Shown piece after piece: positions 18,012 to 27,564 of a stretch of DNA of 64,000 nt. The position numbers and the translations under genes were made by a program. The DNA is from Clostridium omnivorum. Lineage in GTDB: Bacteria; Bacillota; Clostridia; Clostridiales; Clostridiaceae. Under the pieces are notes generated by a model, which ran no database searches, was not told the origin of the DNA, and was given only the letters and a program-made list of their open reading frames with translations. The stretch lies in assembly GCF_026012015.1 (NCBI RefSeq), contig NZ_BRXR01000001.1, forward strand, positions 900,001 to 964,000, read 5' to 3'. How positions within the stretch are numbered: the first letter of the stretch is position 1; each line of letters starts with the position of its first letter.

Positions 18012-18033
18012 AAAATATAAGGGAGGATTAACT

Positions 18034-18825
18034 ATGAATAAGAAAAAAATATTAGCATTAACACTATCTGTATTACTATTACTGCCTTCTACTGCTTTTG
18101 CAAAGGGAAAGGATAATTCAGAGGGAAAAGGCAATTCTGTAAAGCAAGAAGTGCAAAATAAAAAGAGTGAGGATAAAACTAACGTTCAAAACACCTCTGC
18201 ATCTACAAATGCTCAGCAGAATAAAGGCAAGGGTGAAGAACATAAGCAAGAAGCTCAAGAAAAGAAAGATGCTAAAAAAGAACAAATTGCTCAATTTAAA
18301 ACTGATATGAAAGCTAAGCACGAACAAATGAAGCAGCTTAGAACACAAACTATTGCTTTAAGAAAACAAGTTGAGCAAAAGAAAGAACAGCTTTCTTCAA
18401 TAATAGCAGATCTTGAATCTGGAAAGAAAACACTTTCCGAAGAGATGTTAAATTCCTTACTTGCTTTATCTCAAAATCTTTTAACAGATACTGAAAAAGT
18501 TAAGGAAACTGCTGAAATAAACACTGAAGTATCAAATACAGAACAAAAGGTAAAAGGTGCTGATTTTAATAATGCTTTAGCTTCTATGGATAAAGTAATT
18601 GCTAAAATGCAATCAAGATTAGATGCTTTAAACAAATTAAATGCTGACCTAGATGCAGCATTAAAGATTGCAAATATGGCCGTTGCACCTGCTCCAACAA
18701 CTGGAACAGGTAGTACAGATACTTCAACTACTACAACTGGATCAACTACTACTGATACCACTGCACCAACAGGCTCAAGCACCACTAATACTACAACTAC
18801 TACAACTACAACTAGTGGACAATAA
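18034..18825 (+). CDS. Secreted coiled-coil protein with Thr-rich tail
   Basis: 263 residues: signal peptide (MNKKKILALTLSVLLLLPSTAFA), a Lys/Gln/Asn-rich segment, a long predicted coiled coil (about 85-215, with QLRTQTIALRKQVEQKKEQL) and a C-terminal tail made almost only of Thr, Gly and Ser (about 225-263). No LPXTG sorting motif and no membrane anchor, so it is probably free or wall-associated. Translated with the preceding lipoprotein (AGGGAGG site). Role unknown; a cell-envelope structural or adhesive role is a guess. The ACT-rich codons of the tail are prone to slippage. Confidence 0.7.
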   Translation: MNKKKILALTLSVLLLLPSTAFAKGKDNSEGKGNSVKQEVQNKKSEDKTNVQNTSASTNAQQNKGKGEEHKQEAQEKKDAKKEQIAQFKTDMKAKHEQMKQLRTQTIALRKQVEQKKEQLSSIIADLESGKKTLSEEMLNSLLALSQNLLTDTEKVKETAEINTEVSNTEQKVKGADFNNALASMDKVIAKMQSRLDALNKLNADLDAALKIANMAVAPAPTTGTGSTDTSTTTTGSTTTDTTAPTGSSTTNTTTTTTTTSGQ

Positions 18826-18851
18826 CTTTTATAGATATTAATTTTATATAT

Positions 18852-18887
18852 AAAAAAGGAAGCTTATAATTATGAGCTTCCTTTTTG
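18852..18887. terminator. Bidirectional terminator
   Basis: AAAAAAGGAAGCTTA and TATGAGCTTCCTTTTT flank a 4-nt loop between the secreted protein gene and the convergent ABC permease. Confidence 0.8.
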
Positions 18888-18896
18888 TATTAAAAA

Positions 18897-20132
18897 CTAA
18901 GCTAAAATATCCTTCCTTACAAAAATAATATGACTTACTGAATAACATACTACTATCCAGATTAAAAGTACTAGTACTGAAAATCTAAAGTCTATAAAAT
19001 TAATAGCTAAACTTTCATTTATTTTTCCAGTAACAATATCAAGTCCATCATACTGAGATGTGAATAAGAATGCCAGTACCTTATCAAATATAGTAGCTGG
19101 TTTAACTCTATACATTGCTTTAGCATTAACCTTTAATAATATTGCTGCATAGCTAAAAGCAATTAATACTAGACCAGCTCCAGTTGAATTGCTGCTATTT
19201 TGTATTGCAGTTGAACATAGAAAACAAAAAGAAATACATGCAGTAATAGCTAATATTTGAAGTATTAGAATCTTTAATAAAACAGTTCCTTGAGAAAGCA
19301 ATATTCCACTGCTCAGAACTGGGTTTACTGCACTTTTTAGCTCTTGTATATTCCCTGGCGCAACTATATCATATTTAATTCCTGCAACTATAGGAAGCGA
19401 CGGATCTCCAAAGCCAAAGATTAAGCCTATAAAAATAAACATTATTAATTCTAGTAATAATATTATTACATTTACTATAACTACGCATACAATAAATTTT
19501 GATAGAATTATCTTCCACCTCTCTATAGGTTTGGTTGCTAATAACTTTATTGTGGCTGGCTTGTTTTCTCCAGAAACCACGTCTAAAACCATTATACTCA
19601 CTATAATTAGGAGTCCAATAGTGGAAAAAATCCTTATCAAGTCTGGCATAATATTGAAGCTGCTTATCTTTTTATTATAATCATAAGGTATATTTTTATT
19701 TAAATAGTACTGTTTCAGCATAATATTTGATAATTCCTGAAACTTCCCCATAGGAGGCATACCATCGTTTTTTTCCAAATTATATTTAGAATATTGTATA
19801 TCTTCTTTTACCCTTTGCTGCCAAGGTATACTTTCATCGGCTGTCCTTTTAAGTATTGCTAATCTTCCTTTCATATCATTAATTATTTTAGTATACCCAT
19901 TAGATACAGCTGTGGAAGCACCCTTATCATTCTCCAAATTGCCTTGTTCTTCCAAAGTTTTAATATATTTTTCAGTTGCTTTTATTTCATTTTCCACTCC
20001 ATTATATTGGGATGCTGATAATACTGCAGCACCTAAGCAGAACATACAACATAATATCAATATTATTAAAGCTATAAGAAACTTCTTTCTTCTTATGAAC
20101 TTTTGAAATTCAATTTGAATTAATCTAATCAT
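18897..20132 (-). CDS. ABC-2 type permease (distal)
   Basis: A 411-residue membrane subunit of an ABC-2 exporter: an N-terminal helix (about 18-38), a large extracytoplasmic loop (about 40-160) and five C-terminal helices, with the conserved VLDVVSGENKPATIKLLATKPI element at the edge of helix 2. It is paralogous to the preceding permease, so the exporter is probably a heterodimer. Third gene of the operon ATPase-permease-permease. Substrate unknown; bacitracin/lantibiotic-type and Na+-type exporters share this layout. Confidence 0.85.
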   Translation of the reverse strand: MIRLIQIEFQKFIRRKKFLIALIILILCCMFCLGAAVLSASQYNGVENEIKATEKYIKTLEEQGNLENDKGASTAVSNGYTKIINDMKGRLAILKRTADESIPWQQRVKEDIQYSKYNLEKNDGMPPMGKFQELSNIMLKQYYLNKNIPYDYNKKISSFNIMPDLIRIFSTIGLLIIVSIMVLDVVSGENKPATIKLLATKPIERWKIILSKFIVCVVIVNVIILLLELIMFIFIGLIFGFGDPSLPIVAGIKYDIVAPGNIQELKSAVNPVLSSGILLSQGTVLLKILILQILAITACISFCFLCSTAIQNSSNSTGAGLVLIAFSYAAILLKVNAKAMYRVKPATIFDKVLAFLFTSQYDGLDIVTGKINESLAINFIDFRFSVLVLLIWIVVCYSVSHIIFVRKDILA

Positions 20133-20144
20133 TCATCCCACTCC

Positions 20145-21320
20145 TTATGCAACAATATCTTTTCTATTAAAATATAGATAGGATATTAATAGAAAAATAG
20201 CACTCCATATTAGAAGTATTAAAACTGCTAAATTGGGGTTTAAATTAGTAGTTTCTAAACTTAAATTTAAATTACCTTCAATTATACCAATTCCGTCAGC
20301 ATAAGTAGTAAATAAATAAGGATATATTTTCGAAAGAGATGACTGTGGAAGAATAAATGTAACAATATTTAACACAAAAATGCTAATAGTGCTAGTCATC
20401 AGGCTTAATACGTTATTGGAATACATAGTTGAAATGAATACTCCAAAAGCTACTTCAGTAAAAATGAAAATAACCTGAATTATAAGTAAATCTAAAAGAT
20501 ACCTATATGTAGGAATAATAAAAGAACTATTAACCACTGCGCTTACTTTATCCAATATATCAATTCTATATTTTGTTCCAATATTCATGGGATAAAGTGG
20601 ATTTCCTACATTAAAGAAAATACCTAATATAATAAATGCAAGTACCTCTAATAATATCAAAGTTCCGCAGCAAATAATAAATGAACTTAAAAACTTAGAA
20701 ATTAGAATTTTACCTCTTGTAATTGGTTTGGTTAAAAGCATTTTGATAGTAGAATAATGTATCTCACCACTTATCTGATCATAGCAAATAATAAGCACTA
20801 ATATGGGTAAAAATATAATATTTATAAATCCAATAATATTTTTCATGTTAGCAAAAGCACTTATTTTATAAGGCTTTTGTGGCATTATATTATTATTTAT
20901 TAAATGTTCATTTACTTTAATCTGAGAATTTACATTCTCTACTTCATTATAATTTAATGCTATTTCTGCATTCTGCTTATCCTTTTTTAAAGATTCATTT
21001 TTCTTTTTAAGCTTTTCTTTCCAATTATAATTAGGACTTACTAGTTCCTCCTGCAGCTCTTTATTTTCTTCCTCAAGCTTTTTAATTTTAGCCTCATAAT
21101 CCTTTTTTAAATCTTGCGACAATCCTTCTTCTCTAACTTTTACTCTATAGTCTACAAGAAGCTTTTCATTGTTTTTAATTTTTATTTCTGGTCTTTCATT
21201 TTGTGCACTATTATATATTGCAAACATTTGTATTATTATTAAAACTAACATAGCAATAATAGCTAATAGATATTTCTTACTTTTAATAATTTTGTATATC
21301 TCAACCTTAAATAGATTCAT
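20145..21320 (-). CDS. ABC-2 type permease (proximal)
   Basis: A 391-residue ABC-2 permease like its downstream neighbour, with a helix at about 16-36, a long Lys/Glu-rich extracytoplasmic coiled coil (about 45-125) and the element CYDQISGEIHYSTIKMLLTKPI. A longer open frame to 21395 exists, but GCAGGAGG lies directly before the ATG at 21320 (MNLFKVEIYKI), inside the end of the ATPase gene (14-nt overlap), so 21320 is the start. Confidence 0.85.
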   Translation of the reverse strand: MNLFKVEIYKIIKSKKYLLAIIAMLVLIIIQMFAIYNSAQNERPEIKIKNNEKLLVDYRVKVREEGLSQDLKKDYEAKIKKLEEENKELQEELVSPNYNWKEKLKKKNESLKKDKQNAEIALNYNEVENVNSQIKVNEHLINNNIMPQKPYKISAFANMKNIIGFINIIFLPILVLIICYDQISGEIHYSTIKMLLTKPITRGKILISKFLSSFIICCGTLILLEVLAFIILGIFFNVGNPLYPMNIGTKYRIDILDKVSAVVNSSFIIPTYRYLLDLLIIQVIFIFTEVAFGVFISTMYSNNVLSLMTSTISIFVLNIVTFILPQSSLSKIYPYLFTTYADGIGIIEGNLNLSLETTNLNPNLAVLILLIWSAIFLLISYLYFNRKDIVA

Positions 21321-22230
21321 GTTTTTCGCCTCCTGCAATTTCCATAAACCTATCTTCAAGATTTTGATGTACCCTACTAATGTCAAGTATTTCAATTCCT
21401 TTTGTACTCAAAATTGTTATGAGCATTGAATAGTGTTCTTTTTCTATATCTACTAAAATTTTATTTTCATCTTTATTTATGCTTTTTACAAATTCCATTT
21501 CTTTAAGCACATTTATAGTTTTTTCTGAATCTGAAACCTTAAGCATTACTTTTTCTGAACTTTTCACACTTATGTCCTTAGTATTTTCTATAGACTTAAT
21601 TAATCCATTATCAATAAATGCAACTCTGTCACAAAGCTGTTCAACCTCTGCTAATATATGAGAAGAAACAAAAACTGCTGTATTATGTTCTTTTGCTAGG
21701 TTTTTTACTATATTTCTAAAATCAACTATTCCTATAGGATCCAGTCCATTAGTTGGTTCATCCAAAATTAAAAGCTTTGGTTTTGGTAATAGTGCTTGAC
21801 CTAAACCAAGCCTCTGCTTCATACCTAAGGAGTATTTTTTAACCTTATCATCAATTCTATTTTTAAGTCCAATAATCTCGATTACTTCATCAATTCTCTT
21901 TTTATCCACATTTCCATATAGCTTAGCAAAAATATTTAGATTTTCTCTCCCTGTAAAATCCAAATACATATCTGGATTTTCAACTATACACCCTACCGAA
22001 CTTACAGCTTTTACAAACTGTTTTTGAACATCATATCCATTAATATATATATTACCGCTGCTAGGCTTTATTAAGCCTACAATCATTCTTATAGTAGTAG
22101 TCTTCCCAGCACCGTTAGCCCCTAAAAATCCATAGATTTCTCCCTCTTTAACGTCAAAGCTTATACCTTTGATTATTTCAATTTTACCAAAAGATTTATG
22201 TATATTTTTAAGTTCAAGAACTGAGTTCAT
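21307..22230 (-). CDS. ABC transporter ATP-binding protein (BcrA-like)
   Basis: A 307-residue ATPase that powers the two following permeases. Walker A GANGAGKTT, signature LGMKQRLGLGQALL, Walker B LLILDEPTNGLD and the H-loop SSHIL are all present. A C-terminal extension (about 215-300) is typical of drug or lantibiotic exporters of the BcrA/CcmA class. First gene of the operon; the start follows a G-rich site (GAGGGGGG). Confidence 0.93.
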   Translation of the reverse strand: MNSVLELKNIHKSFGKIEIIKGISFDVKEGEIYGFLGANGAGKTTTIRMIVGLIKPSSGNIYINGYDVQKQFVKAVSSVGCIVENPDMYLDFTGRENLNIFAKLYGNVDKKRIDEVIEIIGLKNRIDDKVKKYSLGMKQRLGLGQALLPKPKLLILDEPTNGLDPIGIVDFRNIVKNLAKEHNTAVFVSSHILAEVEQLCDRVAFIDNGLIKSIENTKDISVKSSEKVMLKVSDSEKTINVLKEMEFVKSINKDENKILVDIEKEHYSMLITILSTKGIEILDISRVHQNLEDRFMEIAGGEKHESI

Positions 22231-22392
22231 TATATTCCCCCCTCAAAATATAATTAGTTACTATAAACCTATAAGTAAAATTTTATCATTTATTCATCTT
22301 TATGTAAAACAATCATTTTAACTTTTATATCTGATTTAAAATTAATTGAATACTTATTGAAATGTATCATAATTTTTTATCATAAAAAATTA

Positions 22393-22435
22393 TAGCTCCT
22401 AAGTACTTATTTACCTTTTAAGTACCTAGAAGCTA
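22393..22435 (-). terminator. Terminator after TDT transporter gene
   Basis: Imperfect stem TAGCTCCTAAGTACTT / AAGTACCTAGAAGCTA followed on the minus strand by ATAATTTTTT. Nearly the same stem recurs at 24163-24201. Confidence 0.65.
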
Positions 22436-22449
22436 TTAACTCATAAAAT

Positions 22450-23400
22450 TTATTTTGCTTCACCTTTTATATTTTGTGCTACTGTATTATCTGGCAGTAA
22501 AAATAATATATATCTAATTAATACATATATTACAATAGCTACTCCTATTACTTCTTGAATTTTAACTAAATAGCCTAAGGCTGAAATAGGTTGTTTAGTC
22601 TTAATTAAAAATCCATTGGTAGCCTTTATAGAAATTCCACTTATTATTAGTGGAAAAGTAAATGCTGAATAGCTTGGGTAAAACTTTAATTTTAAAAGCT
22701 TTGGCAGCAATACAAGAGCTATTACATACATAACAATTGATAAAATCATTAAGAACCATACTATTGTCATTGATTTTGACTCAAAAGAATTCATATATCC
22801 TGCCAGTAAAAGACTAGCTGGTGCCGAAAATATAATGAGTGTTGGCAATGCTGGTTCTGGCATTTCTTTAACCTTGATAACTCTATATGAAACAATAAAT
22901 AATAGTATTAAATAAGTTATAAAACCAAACCAAAATGACACTTTGCCTAAACCTGCTAATTTAAAAGCTGGTGCTGTAACGCTTGCAACTACAATACCAA
23001 CATAAACAATAAACCAGGATGGAAACACTTGTTTAATTTTAAAGTTTACAACATACTTTTTTGTAAACCACAATATTAAAATGACGTGAAGTATAAAACC
23101 TATAAACCACACTATTAATGATAAGGCTGCAGCATAAGGCTTTAGGTATGTAGCTAATATCATTATTGCCATAGAAAAAGTAGGAAATACACTACCTATT
23201 AAAGGATTATTTAGACTCTCTTTTACTTCTTTAGGGTACATTGCAATTTTTGCAAGCATAAAAATAAATAGTACTGATGAAATTACTCCTAGTGTATTAC
23301 GGTATACATTTCCATAGGACTGAATTAGATTACCTGCCGCCGCTAGTCCTAACATTAGACCTGCTATAGGCACTGGGTATTTCTTTAAAAATCCATTCAT
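22450..23400 (-). CDS. TDT family transporter (TehA/SLAC1-like)
   Basis: A 316-residue membrane protein with ten predicted helices and the TDT/voltage-gated anion channel fold (VPIAGLMLGLAAAGNL at the start; PSYSAFTFPLIISGIS in helix 9). Relatives export tellurite or dicarboxylates or conduct anions; the substrate is not clear. The frame is open upstream to 23472, but GAGGAG directly before the ATG at 23400 supports the shorter form. Divergent from the C_GCAxxG gene. Confidence 0.82.
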   Translation of the reverse strand: MNGFLKKYPVPIAGLMLGLAAAGNLIQSYGNVYRNTLGVISSVLFIFMLAKIAMYPKEVKESLNNPLIGSVFPTFSMAIMILATYLKPYAAALSLIVWFIGFILHVILILWFTKKYVVNFKIKQVFPSWFIVYVGIVVASVTAPAFKLAGLGKVSFWFGFITYLILLFIVSYRVIKVKEMPEPALPTLIIFSAPASLLLAGYMNSFESKSMTIVWFLMILSIVMYVIALVLLPKLLKLKFYPSYSAFTFPLIISGISIKATNGFLIKTKQPISALGYLVKIQEVIGVAIVIYVLIRYILFLLPDNTVAQNIKGEAK

Positions 23401-23602
23401 CACAACAACTCTCCTCAACTTATAATCATTATAGCTGTACAATTCCGCTAATAGTATATCATATACACTCATAACTTCATTATAGATTTTTCAAATAGAC
23501 AACCATTTATCTATTGGATTTATCTATTGGTAAACTCAGCTTTTATAATATATATTAATTTTAGATATTAAATAGCTTATACATATTATGGGGGTAAATA
23601 AA

Positions 23603-24091
23603 ATGACTTTAGTAAATACAAAGGATTTTTCAAAAGAAGAACTTCTTGATAGAGTTCAGGCAGATGCAGAACAGCTTTTTAGAAGCGGTACTTATTTTTG
23701 CAGTGAAGCAGTTGTTCAAACAATAAATGAACTTTTAGGAAAACCTTTTGACCCAAGTGTTGTTAAATTAGCAAGCGGCTTTCCAATAGGAATGGGAAAA
23801 GCAGGCTGCCTTTGCGGTGCTGTTTCAGGTGGGCAAATGGCTTTAGGCATGGTTTATGGCAGAGTAGAAGGTGAACCAATGCAAGATAAAATGTTTCAGC
23901 TTTCCAAAGGTCTTCATGACTACATTAAAGAGGAATATAAATCAACCTGCTGCAGAGTTATAACTAAAGAATGGACCGGAGACAACTTTGCTAGCCCAGA
24001 AAGAAAAAAACACTGTGTAACAATAACAGGAAAAGTTGCTAGATGGGTTGCTGAGCAGTTAATCGACGATGGAAAAATTGAAACTAAATAA
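23603..24091 (+). CDS. C_GCAxxG_C_C family putative redox protein
   Basis: A 162-residue cytosolic protein with the conserved cysteine pattern: YFCSEAV, GCLCGAVSGG, STCCRV and KKHC. The family is thought to be redox-active or metal-binding; no reaction is established. The GGGGG ribosome site overlaps the in-frame ATG at 23588, so translation most likely starts at 23603 (MTLVNTK). Monocistronic. Confidence 0.85.
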   Translation: MTLVNTKDFSKEELLDRVQADAEQLFRSGTYFCSEAVVQTINELLGKPFDPSVVKLASGFPIGMGKAGCLCGAVSGGQMALGMVYGRVEGEPMQDKMFQLSKGLHDYIKEEYKSTCCRVITKEWTGDNFASPERKKHCVTITGKVARWVAEQLIDDGKIETK

Positions 24092-24162
24092 ATATATTAA
24101 TAGTCAAATATATAAATATTTATATATATAACCATATAAATATATTAAAGTTTATAATAACG

Positions 24163-24201
24163 AAGCTCCTAGGTACTCGCATTTTCAGTACTTAGGAGCT
24201 T
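24163..24201. terminator. Terminator between the C_GCAxxG gene and the GH112 gene
   Basis: AAGCTCCTAGGTACT and AGTACTTAGGAGCTT form a 15-bp stem with one mismatch. Sequence is shared with the hairpin at 22393-22435. Confidence 0.65.
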
Positions 24202-24216
24202 ATTAATTTAAAATAT

Positions 24217-26382
24217 CTATATTGTCATCCATTTAATTTCATAAGGTTTTAGTTCTATATCTTTATAATTGTCTTTATCAACATATATTGTTGTGTTTTG
24301 TACCTGGTTGGAATTGTTTATTATAGCTGCATTGCCAGCTTCAGGATATGCTGAGCATTCGGTATTATTGTTTGAGGTATACCAATTATAAATTTCTTTT
24401 TCCTTAGAAGCAGACCAGTATATAGCTCTATACAAAATTCTCACGTTTTCTGGTGTATAAGGCAGTCCAGAAATATATACAGCTCTTCCTCTCCCAAATT
24501 CATTCACTGAGAGATTTATATCTCCTCTATTCATAGAAAGGATTGTAGCATTGTCCAAAACTCTATAGATATCGCTCATGCCTTCACCAAAATCAATATC
24601 CTTTTCCTTATCTTCTAAAATGAAGTGTTTGCCTTGAAACTCCTCATCATGTCTGGTATAGCTCAAAGTAAAGCCAACTTCCCTATCCACTCCTAATACG
24701 TCTGCAAGCTGGAAGTACCTTCCTTGATGTAGATAAGCTGTAGGTTCCCCTATTCCAATGAAACCTCCGCCATTGTAGACCCATTCTCTAATTTTTCCTG
24801 TAACCTGTTCATCAAGCCAGTAGTTTCCTCCAGACCAAGCAGTTCCAGCATCTCCGGCATTTATTATTACTCCTATATCACTTGAAATCCCCTTCTTTTT
24901 AATATCCTCAAAGCTTATGAATTCAACGTCCACAGGCATACCACTTAAACATTCTATTACTCCAACATAAGAATAAATTTTCTTATACCAGAGGGCATGC
25001 GCTACCATATTGGTTTGCCAGCTTCTAAGCTTACCCCAGGCATTTAATATAGCAACCTTAAATTTTGGAGTATATGGTTTTGTTCCTTGGATTCTATTAT
25101 GAATTTCTCTAAATTCCTCTGTTATTTCTGCTACCTTATCTACAAAGTCTGGAAACTTTAGTGCAAGACTCAAATATCCGCCATAACCCATTCTATCAAC
25201 TGGATTTCTAAGGATTGCCCTTCTTGCCTGAACCCAGTTTTCTACTGCTTCCTTAGTTGGATTTCCACCTTCATGGAAGGTGTCTGGAAAGAAGTAAGGT
25301 AAAAATCTGCCTTCAGTATATTTAACATGAGGAATATCAGCTATCATTCTAAGTGTAGCCCCGCTGCCTACCGAGCCTACCACTGCATCCAAACCTATAT
25401 TTTTAAAGTAAGCTCCATAAGGTTCTGTTCCAATCCAATTATCACCCAAAAACATCATTGCTTCTTTTCCATTTTCATGGCAAAGGTCTACTAGTTTTCT
25501 AGCATTTTCTGTTACAAACTGCTGAATAAAATCCATCCAATCTAAAAAATTCTTTGATGGAATTCTAAATGGGGAATTATAATATCCTTCATCTACAAAA
25601 TCTTCTGCTCTAAGCTTATAGCCCCTTACCCTTTCAAATTCATCAATTGCCTCAGGACTTACACTTGCACTGTAACCAAACCAATCAACATATTTTTCCT
25701 TCGCCTTATCATTATAAGCAATTGTAAAATGATAAAAGAAGGTAGTAAATCTAACTACGTCTACACTTGGGTTGTCCCTTAGCCAGTTTTCCAAATAGCT
25801 GAATATATGCTCTCTAGTTTCTTTATGAAATGCATCATAGGCTACATGCTGTGGTGTTGTCCAATTATTAGTTAAGTGATTATACATATGAGTTGTATCC
25901 CATATTTGCCTTGCCAAAAAACTAACTGTATATCTATGCCATTTTTTTGCACCATTAATTATTACCGTTTTCTTTACTTCATTAAATTCCCACAATTTAT
26001 TATCAACTACCTCACCAGTAGTTCTATCCACAACTTCCCAATATCTTTTCCAATCATGTTCCTTATCTATTTCAAATTGTCTGTTAAAGTATCCATCCAA
26101 TATATGAATTTCTAATACATTTGACAATGCAATATTATGCTTTGACATTAAATACTGCATTTGCAGTTGATCCATATGACCTCTTGCAAAGGCTTGATCA
26201 TTTCTAATAGTTAAGTAGGTTGTATATACCTTAACTGCCATATCCATCAATTCCTTAGAAAGCTCTGTGCCATCACTATTTCTTATGGCATCTGCCCCCC
26301 ATTTATTTATCATCTCTTGTACTACTTTATCTATACCCACCTCTACAGGTAATGTAACTCTCTTATTATTTGATGTCTCCAT
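24217..26382 (-). CDS. GH112 beta-galactoside phosphorylase (galacto-N-biose/lacto-N-biose type)
   Basis: Splits a beta-1,3-galactosyl-N-acetylhexosamine with phosphate to alpha-galactose-1-phosphate and GalNAc or GlcNAc, in the cytoplasm. The 721 residues cover the whole family: N-terminal TIM barrel with the general acid Asp314 in FLGDNWIGTEPYG (Asp313 in the Bifidobacterium enzyme), a central Rossmann-like domain (GVIINAGDAGTAWSGG; GGGFIGIGEPTAYL) and a C-terminal beta domain. Last gene of an ABC importer operon. No N-acetylhexosamine 1-kinase (NahK) is near. GH112 also contains galactosyl-rhamnose phosphorylases in plant-degrading clostridia, so the acceptor is not certain. Confidence 0.88.
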   Translation of the reverse strand: METSNNKRVTLPVEVGIDKVVQEMINKWGADAIRNSDGTELSKELMDMAVKVYTTYLTIRNDQAFARGHMDQLQMQYLMSKHNIALSNVLEIHILDGYFNRQFEIDKEHDWKRYWEVVDRTTGEVVDNKLWEFNEVKKTVIINGAKKWHRYTVSFLARQIWDTTHMYNHLTNNWTTPQHVAYDAFHKETREHIFSYLENWLRDNPSVDVVRFTTFFYHFTIAYNDKAKEKYVDWFGYSASVSPEAIDEFERVRGYKLRAEDFVDEGYYNSPFRIPSKNFLDWMDFIQQFVTENARKLVDLCHENGKEAMMFLGDNWIGTEPYGAYFKNIGLDAVVGSVGSGATLRMIADIPHVKYTEGRFLPYFFPDTFHEGGNPTKEAVENWVQARRAILRNPVDRMGYGGYLSLALKFPDFVDKVAEITEEFREIHNRIQGTKPYTPKFKVAILNAWGKLRSWQTNMVAHALWYKKIYSYVGVIECLSGMPVDVEFISFEDIKKKGISSDIGVIINAGDAGTAWSGGNYWLDEQVTGKIREWVYNGGGFIGIGEPTAYLHQGRYFQLADVLGVDREVGFTLSYTRHDEEFQGKHFILEDKEKDIDFGEGMSDIYRVLDNATILSMNRGDINLSVNEFGRGRAVYISGLPYTPENVRILYRAIYWSASKEKEIYNWYTSNNNTECSAYPEAGNAAIINNSNQVQNTTIYVDKDNYKDIELKPYEIKWMTI

Positions 26383-26432
26383 TCTATGCCTCCTACTACT
26401 GATATAGTCTTAATTACATCAATTTTATAAAC

Positions 26433-26597
26433 TTAAATATATTTCTTATTATAAATATATAGGTTCAAAACAAGGCCAATAAGGCCAGCTAACATAATCA
26501 ACAATCCAAAGTAACCTTTTATAATTTGTCCTTTTACTATTAAAAAAACTGACAAGATAAAAATCAACAACATAATAAAAGCTTTTATTTTATTCAT
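26433..26597 (-). CDS. 54-residue two-helix membrane protein in the GH112 operon
   Basis: A short gene, easily missed: AAAGGAG, 7 nt, ATG, then 54 codons. The product is strongly hydrophobic with two predicted helices (about 5-22 and 29-49) separated by KGQIIKGYFG and a basic end (YNKKYI). It lies between the second permease and GH112 on the same strand with gaps of 5 and 50 nt, so it is part of the operon. It may be an accessory of the ABC importer; I do not recognise a characterised family. Confidence 0.7.
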   Translation of the reverse strand: MNKIKAFIMLLIFILSVFLIVKGQIIKGYFGLLIMLAGLIGLVLNLYIYNKKYI

Positions 26598-26602
26598 TTC
26601 TA

Positions 26603-27484
26603 TTACTCCTTTATCCCACCAAGAGTCATTCCTTGAGTTAACTGCTTCTGTACTAACATATATAAAATTAAAGTTGGAAGCATAACTAATACTAAGCCTG
26701 CATACATTTGTCCATAATTAGCTGCCGCCCTTTGAGATTGCATCAAATTGATTAATCCCACTGGCAGAGTCTTAGATGTACCTGGCATTAAGGTTAAAGC
26801 AATAATATATTCGTTCCAGAAGGATAAAAAGTTAAATAATATTACTGTTATTATGCTTGGTTTTGCCATAGGAATCATAATACTGAACATTGTTTTAAAA
26901 TATCCAGCTCCATCTATAAAAGCTGCTTCCTCATAGGTTTTTGGAATTGTCTTGAAAAAGTTTGATACTAAATATATAGTAAATGGAACTGCAGTAGAAG
27001 CATAAACTAAAGCTAAAATAAAAATATTATCTAGAAATACTCCCTTATCAAATACTTTCATTAATTGTTCATCCCATTTTAGCAGCATTAAAAATATTGG
27101 AACTACAATATAATTTACATTTATAAATAGTCCAGCCATAAACAATGTATTTATAAACTTTTTACCTTTAAAATCAAATCTAGCTAAAACATAGGAAGCT
27201 GGAATTGATATAGCTAGCAGTAATACTATGGCTATTGCAGTTACAAATACTGAGTTTAGGAAATATTGTCCCATCTTTGCCTTTTCGATTGCATCTATGA
27301 AATTCTGAAAATAAAATTCCTTTGGCAAAGCCCATGGATTAGTATAAAATTCAGAATTCTGTTTTATTGATGCTAGCGTAACCCAAAGCACTGGAATTAT
27401 TATGCTTATAGCCAGTGTTATAAGGGCAACATAAATAAATAACTTATAAATTTTATCTGCATTCATTGTGTTATTTTTTTTCAT
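26603..27484 (-). CDS. Carbohydrate ABC transporter permease (MalG type)
   Basis: One of two membrane subunits of a sugar importer (293 residues, six helices). The EAA loop that contacts the ATPase is present (YEEAAFIDGAGYFKTMFSIMIPMAKP, about 190-215). The ATG at 27493 overlaps the ribosome site GAAAGGATG, so 27484 (MKKNNTMN) is preferred. No ATPase gene lies in the operon; a shared MsmX/UgpC-type ATPase elsewhere is expected. Confidence 0.9.
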   Translation of the reverse strand: MKKNNTMNADKIYKLFIYVALITLAISIIIPVLWVTLASIKQNSEFYTNPWALPKEFYFQNFIDAIEKAKMGQYFLNSVFVTAIAIVLLLAISIPASYVLARFDFKGKKFINTLFMAGLFINVNYIVVPIFLMLLKWDEQLMKVFDKGVFLDNIFILALVYASTAVPFTIYLVSNFFKTIPKTYEEAAFIDGAGYFKTMFSIMIPMAKPSIITVILFNFLSFWNEYIIALTLMPGTSKTLPVGLINLMQSQRAAANYGQMYAGLVLVMLPTLILYMLVQKQLTQGMTLGGIKE

Positions 27485-27564
27485 AAAATACATCCTTTCA
27501 CTTGGTACAATAAGCAGCTTAAACTAAATTATTATCTTACCTGCTGCCGTAAAAGGTTATTTTC

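Noticed and set aside
18471-18785. 104-codon frame antisense to the Thr-rich protein
   Set aside because: It is a by-product of the ACT-rich codons on the plus strand; no ribosome site and no family similarity.
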